Assembly (NCBI RefSeq): GCF_003268655.1
Contig: NZ_CP029642.1
Location: 2,108,001 to 2,172,000, forward strand
Reading direction: 5' to 3'
DNA: 64,000 bases
Source of the DNA: Arthrobacter dokdonellae
Lineage (GTDB): Bacteria > Actinomycetota > Actinomycetes > Actinomycetales > Micrococcaceae
The first letter of the stretch is position 1, and each line of letters opens with the position of its first letter. A model generated the notes under the pieces. The model ran no database searches. It saw nothing but the letters and a program-made list of their open reading frames with translations, and was not told where the DNA came from. Both the position numbers and the translations under genes were made by a program. Below are positions 24,022 to 31,361 of the stretch, one piece after another.

Positions 24022-25617
24022 ATGGAAGCTCTGGACATTGCCCGGTGGCAGTTCGGGATTGTCACCGTGTACCACTTTTTGATGGTGCCCCTGACCATTG
24101 GCCTGGGCCTGCTGGTGGCTGTCCTGCAATCCGCATGGCACCGCACCGGCAGGGAAGAATACCTCCGCGCCACCAAATTCTGGGGCAAGCTGTTCCTGAT
24201 CAACTTCATCATGGGCGTGGCCACCGGCATTGTCCAGGAGTTCCAGTTCGGCATGGCCTGGAGCCAGTACAGCCGCTTTGTGGGCGACGTCTTCGGCGCC
24301 CCGCTGGCGATGGAATCGCTCCTGGCCTTCTTTGTTGAGTCCACCTTCCTGGGCCTGTGGATCTTCGGCTGGAAAAAGCTGCCGGCCAGGATCCACCTGG
24401 CCTGCCTGTGGATTGCGGTGTGCGGCTCCGTCGTCTCCGCCTACTTCATCCTGGTGGCCAACTCCTGGATGCAGCACCCGGTGGGTGTGAAAATGATCGA
24501 CGGCTACCCGCACATGGTCGACGCCTGGGCCGTCTTCACGAACAACACCGCACTGGTGGCGTTCTTCCACACCATCACCGGGGCACTGGCCGTGGCCGGC
24601 GCGTTCCTGCTCGGCATCTCCTGGTACCACCTGTGGCGCCGCCGCCGTGACGGCATCGACACCGTCGACGCCCGGGGCCGCGTCATCGTGGGTGAGTCCG
24701 CCACCATCCCCGGCCGCGACAAAAGAGACCACTCCGTCTGGATCAAGTCGCTGCGGATCGGCGCCGTGGTGGCCATGATCGCGTTTGCCGGATCCGCCGT
24801 GTCCGGAGACATGTCCGGCAAGCTGATGTTCCAGCAGCAGCCCATGAAGATGGCCGCAGCCGAGGCAGCGTGCCACGACGGCACCAGCTTCTCCATCCTT
24901 TCCATCGGCGACCTCAGCAGCCGCGACTGTTCCAAGGTGGTCGCCGTCATGGAAATCCCTGGCCTGCTCTCCTTCCTGGCACACAACGACTTCACCACGG
25001 ACATCAAGGGCGTCAACACCCTGGTGCCGGAGTACCAGGCGAAGTACGGCACCACCGTCCCGGACAACCCGATCTACGGCGACCGGGCCGGCCAGCCCAT
25101 CAACTACGTGCCCGTCATGCCTGTCACCTACTGGGGCTTCCGCATGATGATCGGCTTCGGCGGGCTCGCCGCGCTGGCCTCGGCCGTGGCGCTCTTTGCC
25201 ACGCGGAAGGGCACCGTGCCGCGGCCACGGTGGATCATGCGCCTGGCCCTGGTGGGCATCCTTGCCCCCTTTGGGGCCAACGCCGCCGGCTGGATCTTCA
25301 CCGAAATGGGCCGGCAGCCCTTTGTGGTGGCGCCCAACCCGTCCATGTCCGGCGTCGACCAGGTGTTCATGTTCACAGCGGCGGCCGTCTCGCCCGGCGT
25401 CTCGGCGGGGGAGATGATCTTCTCCCTGGCGGCGCTGGGCACCGTCTACGCCGTGCTGTTGGTGGTTGAGGTGTTCCTGCTGACCAAGTACATCCGCGGC
25501 GGCGTGCCCTCGGCCATGCCGGAACTGGGGCACGGCCGGGCAGATGGAACGGACGACGCCGGCAGCGGCCCGGGCGGGAAGGCGGACGGCGACGATGTGC
25601 TGGCCTTTGCGTACTGA
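24022..25617 (+). CDS. cydA: cytochrome bd ubiquinol/menaquinol oxidase subunit I
   Basis: Catalytic subunit of the high-affinity terminal oxidase, located in the cell membrane with haems b558, b595 and d. It opens ALDIARWQFGIVTVYHFLMVPLTIGLG, where His is a haem ligand. The family landmarks VATGIVQEFQFGMAWSQYSRFVGDVFG and EMGRQPFVV (GRQPW-type quinol motif) are present. The length of 531 residues is normal for a short-Q-loop enzyme. The ATG at 24022 is preceded by GAGGGAAG; a TTG three bases earlier is a less likely start. It is the first gene of cydA-cydB-cydDC. The upstream -35/-10 overlaps a dyad shared with divergent blaI. Confidence 0.96.
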   Translation: MEALDIARWQFGIVTVYHFLMVPLTIGLGLLVAVLQSAWHRTGREEYLRATKFWGKLFLINFIMGVATGIVQEFQFGMAWSQYSRFVGDVFGAPLAMESLLAFFVESTFLGLWIFGWKKLPARIHLACLWIAVCGSVVSAYFILVANSWMQHPVGVKMIDGYPHMVDAWAVFTNNTALVAFFHTITGALAVAGAFLLGISWYHLWRRRRDGIDTVDARGRVIVGESATIPGRDKRDHSVWIKSLRIGAVVAMIAFAGSAVSGDMSGKLMFQQQPMKMAAAEAACHDGTSFSILSIGDLSSRDCSKVVAVMEIPGLLSFLAHNDFTTDIKGVNTLVPEYQAKYGTTVPDNPIYGDRAGQPINYVPVMPVTYWGFRMMIGFGGLAALASAVALFATRKGTVPRPRWIMRLALVGILAPFGANAAGWIFTEMGRQPFVVAPNPSMSGVDQVFMFTAAAVSPGVSAGEMIFSLAALGTVYAVLLVVEVFLLTKYIRGGVPSAMPELGHGRADGTDDAGSGPGGKADGDDVLAFAY

Positions 25618-25671
25618 CCCCTTTGCCCGGAGACCGTTGCCCGGAACCGCCCGCCTGGATCTAAGGACTGA

Positions 25672-26772
25672 ATGATGGATTTCCTTCCCACCCTGTGGTT
25701 TTTTCTCATTGCCGTGCTGTGGACCGGATACCTCTTCCTGGAGGGATTCGACCTGGGCGTCGGCATGCTCATGAAAGTCTTTGCCCGCGACGAAAAGGAA
25801 CGCCGGCTGCTGTTGAACACCGTGGGGCCGGTCTGGGACGGCAATGAGGTCTGGCTGATCACCGCCGGGGGTGCCACCTTTGCCGCCTTCCCGTTCTGGT
25901 ACGCCTCGCTGTTTTCCAGCCTGTACGTCCCGCTGGTGTTCGTGCTGCTGGCCCTGATCTTCCGTGCGGTGGCCTTTGAGTACCGCGGCAAGGTGCACCA
26001 TGACACCTGGCGACGCGTGTGGGACTGGGCCATCGGGATCGGCTCCTTCACAGCCGCGTTCGGGATCGGCGCCATGCTGGCCCTGACCACCACCGGCCTG
26101 CCGCTGGACGCCAACGGCGACCGCGTGGGCGGACCTTTCGCCTGGTTCACCTGGTACGCCGTCCTGGGCGGGGTGGCGCTGGTGGCCTTCTGCCTCCTCC
26201 AGGCAGCCGCCTTCCTGGCCCTGAAGACCGACGGCGCGGTACGCCTGCGTGCCCGCCGCCTCGTGGGGCGCTGGCTGCCCCTGGGCCTGCTGCCGCTGGC
26301 GGTGTGGGCCGTCGCCGTGGCCCTGGCCAACGGCAAGTGGTTCAGCTGGGTGCTCCTGGTCCTTGCCGTGGCAGCTGCGTTGCTGGCGTGGACCGCCAAC
26401 CGCAGGGACCTGGAAGGCCGCAGCTTCCTGTTCCTGGGGGCGTTCCTGCTGCTGGGCAGCGCCACCATCTTCAGCGGCGTGTTCCCGGTGGTGCTGCCCT
26501 CCACGCTCGACTCCGCGTGGAACCTCACGGTGGCCAATGCCTCGTCGTCGCCCTACACCCTGGGGCTGATGTCCGTCGTGGCGGCCGTGGGCGTCCCCTT
26601 GGTCCTGGCGTACCAGGCCTGGACCTACTGGATCTTCCGCAAGCGCATCAGCACCGCACACCTGCCCGAACCGCACGATTTTGCGCCCGCCGTCGGACAT
26701 GGGGACGCCGTCGGACATGGGGACGCCGTCGTGTCCGGCAATGCGGCTTCTGCCGCGGCGGGGAAGGACTAG
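25672..26772 (+). CDS. cydB: cytochrome bd oxidase subunit II
   Basis: Membrane subunit that pairs with CydA; about eight membrane segments. The N-terminal signature FFLIAVLWTGYLFLEGFDLGVGML and NTVGPVWDGNEVWLITAGGATFAAFP are diagnostic. The length is 366 residues. ATG 25672 follows TAAGGA at 4 nt; a second ATG follows immediately. The last about 30 residues are atypical, with an exact 18-bp tandem duplication giving GHGDAV twice (around 26695-26730). It lies 54 nt after cydA and 1 nt before cydDC, so the three are surely one transcript. Confidence 0.95.
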   Translation: MMDFLPTLWFFLIAVLWTGYLFLEGFDLGVGMLMKVFARDEKERRLLLNTVGPVWDGNEVWLITAGGATFAAFPFWYASLFSSLYVPLVFVLLALIFRAVAFEYRGKVHHDTWRRVWDWAIGIGSFTAAFGIGAMLALTTTGLPLDANGDRVGGPFAWFTWYAVLGGVALVAFCLLQAAAFLALKTDGAVRLRARRLVGRWLPLGLLPLAVWAVAVALANGKWFSWVLLVLAVAAALLAWTANRRDLEGRSFLFLGAFLLLGSATIFSGVFPVVLPSTLDSAWNLTVANASSSPYTLGLMSVVAAVGVPLVLAYQAWTYWIFRKRISTAHLPEPHDFAPAVGHGDAVGHGDAVVSGNAASAAAGKD

Positions 26773-26773
26773 C

Positions 26774-29700
26774 GTGGCCCGCCCCGCGCTGCCCCCAGGC
26801 CGTCACACGCGCACCGCGCTCGCCGGACTGGCCGGGCTCGCCGCGCTGAAGGCCGTGGCCCTTGTGCTGCTCATGTCCGCACTGGCACATGCCTTGGCCG
26901 CGTGGGCGGGCGGCACGCAGCCCCCGCTTGGGCGGCTTGCCCTGGAGGGCTCCACGGGCGCCGTGCTGATGGCGGCGGCGGCGTGGGGCCAGCAGGTCCT
27001 GGCCCGCCGGGCCGCACTTGGCACCAAGGAGGAGCTGCGCGCCCGCCTCATGGCCCACCGGTTGGGCGGAGGCGCGCCAGGTGCCGGAACCGGTGCCGTG
27101 GCCGGGACGGGAGCCGAGGGGATGCTCGCCAGCCGGGGACTTGACGGGCTGGACACCTACTTCACGGCCTACCTGCCCGCGCTTGTCTCCTGCGCCGTGC
27201 TGCCGGCCGCCGTCGGGCTGCAAATCCTGCTCGCCGACTGGGTCAGCGCGCTGGTCGTGGCCCTGACGCTGCCGCTGGTTCCCGTCTTCATGATCCTGAT
27301 CGGCTTCCATACGCAGGAGCGGGTGGAACGGGCCGCCCGCGGCCTGGACCGCCTGTCCAACCACCTGCTGGAGCTGGCCCGCGGGCTTCCCGTGCTGGTG
27401 GGTTTGCGCCGTGCCGGGGCCCAGCGCCAGGCGCTCGCCGAAGTCTCCGAGGAGTACCGAAAGTCCACCATGGGAACGCTGCGCACGGCGTTCCTTTCCT
27501 CCATGGCCCTGGAACTGGTCAGCACCATCTCCGTGGCCGTCGTGGCCGTGTTCATTGGCGTGCGGCTGGTGGCCGGTGACATGTCGCTCGAGGCTGGCCT
27601 GCTCGCCCTCATGCTGGCTCCCGAGTGCTTCCGCCCCCTGCGCGACGTCGGCGCCGCCCACCACGGCAGCGAAGACGGCGTGGAGGCGCTGCGCCGCGTC
27701 AATGAAATTCTCAAGTCCGGCAAGTCCGGCAAGTCCGCCGGTGCCGCTTTCCGCCCCGAAGATCCCGGTGGTGACCCTTCCGACGGGGGGAAGCACGACG
27801 CCGGGACGTTTGTCCTGCGCGCCGCCCACCTCTCGGTGTCCTATCCCGGGCGGTCGGAGCCGGCCCTGAGCGGCTTCACCGCCGAGGTCCCGCGCGGCGG
27901 AGTGCTGGTGTTGGACGGCCCCAGCGGCACGGGCAAGACCACCGCCCTCGCCGCGATGGCCGGGACCGTGGACGGGGCCGAAATCAACGGCCGCCTGGTC
28001 CGTCCTGCGGCGGGCACTTCGGTGTGGGTCTCCCAGCACCCCGTGTTCACGGAAAGCACCGTGGCCGCCGAAGTGGCTCTCTACGCAGGCGGGCCCTCCG
28101 CCGTCCCCGTTCCCGCAGCGGCAGTCTCCACGGCGCTGGCGCGCGTCAATGCGGCCCACCTGGCCCGACGTTCGCCGCTGGAGTGCAGCCCCGGCGAGCT
28201 CCGCCGCGTTGCCGTGGCCCGTGCGCTGGCCCGCATCGCTGCGGACCCCTCCGTCGGCCTGGCCCTTCTGGACGAGCCCACCGCCCATCTGGACCCGGAG
28301 TCGGCCCACGCGGTTCGGCAGGCGCTGGCCTCGCTGCACGGCACCGTGGCCCTGGTGGTGGCCACGCACGACCCCCTCCTGGCCGGCATTTTGCGCGCGG
28401 TCGGCGAAGACCCGCTTCGACCGGTGGTGGCCGGGAAGTCCCCGGCCACCGCCCTGGTCCCGGAAGCCGCCCTGGTCGACAGCCCCACCCCCGACACCGC
28501 CCTGCCCGCGTTCCGCTGGCGGTGGCTGCGGCAGCTGCCGTGGCGATCGCCCCGATTAGCCGCCGGCGTCCTGGTCGCGGCGCTGGCCACGCTCAGCGCC
28601 GCTGCGTTGTCGGGAATTTCGGGCTGGCTGATCGTATGGGCCGCCGCGCAGCCGCCCATCATGTACCTCATGGTCCTGATCGTCGGCGTGCGCGCCTTTG
28701 GCGTGGGCCGCTCCTTGCTGCGCTACAGCGAACGTCTCCTCACCCATGACGCGGCGTTCCGGTGGGCCGCGCAGCTGCGCCTTAAGGTGTGGGACGCCCT
28801 GGGCGGGAACGTGCGGCACTGGGGACGGCTGACGCGTTCGGGCGGCTCGCTCGGGACCCTCGTGGCCGACGTCGACGAGCTCCGCGACGCCCTGCCGCGC
28901 GCCGTGGTGCCGATTCCCGCGGCCGTCTTGTCATTCCTTGCCGTGCTCGCCTCGGTCCTGTGGCTGGTGCCGGCGGCCGCGGCCCCCGTGGCCGTGCTGG
29001 GCGTGTTGGCGCTGGTGGTTCTCCCTCTGGTGGTTTTCGCGGTGCAGCGGAAAGCCTCGGCGGCAGCCGCGCTGCACCGTTCCTGGCTGGCCGGCCGGGC
29101 CACCACACTGCTGGCCGCCGCCGGGCAGCTGCACGCCAACGGCGTGGGGGAGCCCGCGGCCCGCGAGTTCGCCGCGCGCGACATGTCCGTCTCGGCGCCG
29201 CTGCGCCGCCTGGCCTGGAGCAACGGACTGGGGCAGTCGGCGGTGGCACTGCTGACGTCGCTGGCCGCAGTGGCTGTCGCCACGGCCTCCATTGTCGCTG
29301 GCGCCGACCCACGTGCCGCGGCCGTGGCTGCACTGCTCATGCTCGCCCTGTCCGAACCCCTCGGGCAGTACCTGGACGCCGTTGAACAGCTCCCCGTGCT
29401 GGGCGCCATGATGGCCCGGACCATGCCCCTGCTGGACAGCGGAAACGTCACGGTCGTTGACGGTCCGGTCGTTGAGGGCACGGTGGTCGACGGCGGGTTC
29501 GGCGCGCCCGTCACTTCGCTGAAACTGAACGGCGTCACGGCCCGGTACCCGGATGCCGCAGCACCCGTGTTTGAGGGCTTCAGCGGCGGCACCAGACGGG
29601 GCAGGTGGTGGACCGTCAGCGGCCCTTCCGGCTCCGGCAAGTCGACACTGCTGGCCGTGCTGCTGGGCTTCCTGAAGCCCGAATTTGGAAGCTACACCCT

Positions 29701-30187
29701 CAACGGGGAACCGGCCGGCGCCGGGTCGCTGCGGCAGGTCGCCTGGTGCCCGCAGGAATCCTACCTTTTCAATTCCACGCTCCGTTCCAATGTGGCCCTG
29801 GCCCGTGCAGCTGCCGACGCCCCGACCGACGCGGAACTCGAAGACGCGCTCGAGACCGTGGGTCTGGGACCTTGGTACCGCGGCCTTCCGGATGGCCTGG
29901 GCACCCGCGTGGGGCCAGGCGGCCACCACCTCTCCGGAGGCCAGAGGACCCGCGTGTCGGTGGCCCGCACGCTCGTGGCGCGGGCCGGCGTCGTACTTCT
30001 CGACGAGCCAACGGCACACTTGGGGGCCGACGAGGCCGGGGAGCTTGTTGCGGACATTCGCGCAGCGCTCTCCGGGGCCGCGGTGGTCATGGTGACTCAC
30101 GACAGCGTCCTTGCCGCGGGCGGAGACACCCACCTGGTGCTGGACGGGAATGCGGAATCCGTGGTGCTGGAGGGTGTCGGCGTTTAG
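26774..30187 (+). CDS. cydDC: fused heterodimeric ABC transporter CydDC
   Basis: A single 1,137-residue chain joining CydD and CydC, needed for cytochrome bd assembly; in E. coli the CydDC complex exports cysteine and glutathione. Each half has a six-helix membrane domain and an ABC ATPase. The first ATPase has Walker A GPSGTGKTT and Walker B ALLDEPTAH, but a degenerate signature CSPGELRR. The second has GPSGSGKST, a canonical LSGGQRTRV and VLLDEPTAH. The start is GTG 26774, 1 nt past the cydB stop, with AAGGA 5 nt upstream; an in-frame ATG inside cydB lacks support. Fused CydDC is common in Arthrobacter and relatives. Because actinobacteria make mycothiol rather than glutathione, the substrate here may differ. 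Confidence 0.92.
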   Translation: MARPALPPGRHTRTALAGLAGLAALKAVALVLLMSALAHALAAWAGGTQPPLGRLALEGSTGAVLMAAAAWGQQVLARRAALGTKEELRARLMAHRLGGGAPGAGTGAVAGTGAEGMLASRGLDGLDTYFTAYLPALVSCAVLPAAVGLQILLADWVSALVVALTLPLVPVFMILIGFHTQERVERAARGLDRLSNHLLELARGLPVLVGLRRAGAQRQALAEVSEEYRKSTMGTLRTAFLSSMALELVSTISVAVVAVFIGVRLVAGDMSLEAGLLALMLAPECFRPLRDVGAAHHGSEDGVEALRRVNEILKSGKSGKSAGAAFRPEDPGGDPSDGGKHDAGTFVLRAAHLSVSYPGRSEPALSGFTAEVPRGGVLVLDGPSGTGKTTALAAMAGTVDGAEINGRLVRPAAGTSVWVSQHPVFTESTVAAEVALYAGGPSAVPVPAAAVSTALARVNAAHLARRSPLECSPGELRRVAVARALARIAADPSVGLALLDEPTAHLDPESAHAVRQALASLHGTVALVVATHDPLLAGILRAVGEDPLRPVVAGKSPATALVPEAALVDSPTPDTALPAFRWRWLRQLPWRSPRLAAGVLVAALATLSAAALSGISGWLIVWAAAQPPIMYLMVLIVGVRAFGVGRSLLRYSERLLTHDAAFRWAAQLRLKVWDALGGNVRHWGRLTRSGGSLGTLVADVDELRDALPRAVVPIPAAVLSFLAVLASVLWLVPAAAAPVAVLGVLALVVLPLVVFAVQRKASAAAALHRSWLAGRATTLLAAAGQLHANGVGEPAAREFAARDMSVSAPLRRLAWSNGLGQSAVALLTSLAAVAVATASIVAGADPRAAAVAALLMLALSEPLGQYLDAVEQLPVLGAMMARTMPLLDSGNVTVVDGPVVEGTVVDGGFGAPVTSLKLNGVTARYPDAAAPVFEGFSGGTRRGRWWTVSGPSGSGKSTLLAVLLGFLKPEFGSYTLNGEPAGAGSLRQVAWCPQESYLFNSTLRSNVALARAAADAPTDAELEDALETVGLGPWYRGLPDGLGTRVGPGGHHLSGGQRTRVSVARTLVARAGVVLLDEPTAHLGADEAGELVADIRAALSGAAVVMVTHDSVLAAGGDTHLVLDGNAESVVLEGVGV

Positions 30188-30190
30188 GCT
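30185..30190 (+). promoter_or_regulatory. candidate -10 element before the double GNAT gene
   Basis: TAGGCT lies 6 nt before the ATG at 30197 and includes the cydDC stop codon. A GGGGGA tract also precedes the start, so a conventional ribosome binding site is possible too. Confidence 0.25.
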
Positions 30191-30196
30191 GGGGGA

Positions 30197-31201
30197 ATGG
30201 AGAACGCCGATGCCGTGCCGGTGCCCGCCGCTGACGGCCTCAGATTCCGTCCGCTTGGCACCGAGGACCTCGACGAATGGCTGGCGGTGGTTGAGCGGAT
30301 CGCTTCTGCAGAGAATGCCCCGTGGCATGATTCCCGGTCGGAATTGGCCGCGCACTTCTTGGACGATGCCAATCCCGCAGCACTGAACACGGTGGCGGGA
30401 TTTGACGGTACCGGCGCTATGCGCGCATTCGCCCGGGTGGCGAAAAACCCGGCGGGCGCCAAGGCCGTGGTGTTTGGTGGCGTGGACCCGAAGTGGCAGC
30501 GTCGCGGCATCGGCTCGTCCCTGCTGACGTGGTTGGAAGCCCGGGTCCGGGCCAGGTTTGCCGAAGACGGGCAGGCGGGGCCTCTGGTGCGCACCCATAC
30601 GCACGAGGGCAGCACCGCGCATGCCGCGCTGCTGCAAGCAGCCGGTTATGCCGTGGTCCGGTACTACTCGGAGATGCTGCGTCCGCTGGCCGGTGCTCCC
30701 GTGGTGCCCGCGCCGGCAGGCATCCGCATCGTGACGTTCACGCCCCAGCTGGCCGAGGCCGTGCGTCTGGCGCACAACGAAGCCTTTGCCGACCACTGGG
30801 GATCCGAACCGCGCAGTGTGCAGCAGTGGGGGATTCTCCTCTCGAACGACGATCTCCGGCCGGCGTGGTCGGCCGTGGCGTTGGACGCAGCAACTGGTGA
30901 AGTGGCTGGCTACCAGCTTTCCTTGTACGATCCCGAACGCTTTTCCAAGGAAGGCCGCGAGGAAGGCTACACAGAGCTGCTGGGCGTGCGGCGCGCATGG
31001 CGCGGGCGCGGGATTGCCCCAGCACTGCTGTCGGACGCAATGGCCCGCTACAAGTTGGCCGGCATGGATCATGCCTGCCTGGACGTTGACACCGAGAACC
31101 CCACGGGCGCGAAGGGCCTCTACGAAAAAATGGGATACCGGGCCCTACGGTGCACCCTCGCATGGGATAAGCATCTGGGGGATGGGGGTTCTGGCGGTTG
31201 A
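30197..31201 (+). CDS. double-GNAT acetyltransferase (MshD-like architecture)
   Basis: A 334-residue protein with two GNAT folds in tandem, the layout of mycothiol synthase MshD. The N-terminal domain carries WQRRGIGSSLL (about residue 100). The C-terminal domain carries the acetyl-CoA-binding RRAWRGRGIAPALL (about 265) and DVDTENPTGAKGLYEKMGYR, typical of an active GNAT. Whether it is MshD itself or a paralogue cannot be decided from sequence alone, since actinobacteria have many such proteins. It starts 9 bp after cydDC on the same strand, so it may be cotranscribed with the cyd operon. A link to thiol chemistry would be attractive but is inference. Confidence 0.82.
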   Translation: MENADAVPVPAADGLRFRPLGTEDLDEWLAVVERIASAENAPWHDSRSELAAHFLDDANPAALNTVAGFDGTGAMRAFARVAKNPAGAKAVVFGGVDPKWQRRGIGSSLLTWLEARVRARFAEDGQAGPLVRTHTHEGSTAHAALLQAAGYAVVRYYSEMLRPLAGAPVVPAPAGIRIVTFTPQLAEAVRLAHNEAFADHWGSEPRSVQQWGILLSNDDLRPAWSAVALDAATGEVAGYQLSLYDPERFSKEGREEGYTELLGVRRAWRGRGIAPALLSDAMARYKLAGMDHACLDVDTENPTGAKGLYEKMGYRALRCTLAWDKHLGDGGSGG

Positions 31202-31361
31202 CCTTGTGGAGGCTAGGATAAAACCCGCTGTCAGGGAGTGGCAGTCGCTTCGAGGCACGGTGATCGGGCCGTCGGCCTGCTGGGTTTTGGGTTTAAAAAT
31301 GACTAGAATATATTTCCTAGACGTACTTATATTTCCCGATTGTGTGATCTAGACTTGGTTT
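31202..31361. other. AT-rich promoter region of the HNH gene
   Basis: About 65 bp at 31295-31360 are strikingly AT-rich for this genome, with partial inverted symmetry around ACTAGAATATATTTCCTAGA. The region ends with TAGACT (31350-31355), 6 nt before the ATG. Confidence 0.4.
31350..31355 (+). promoter_or_regulatory. candidate -10 element of a leaderless HNH mRNA
   Basis: TAGACT lies exactly 6 nt before the ATG at 31362 in an AT-rich stretch; no ribosome binding site is visible. Confidence 0.4.
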
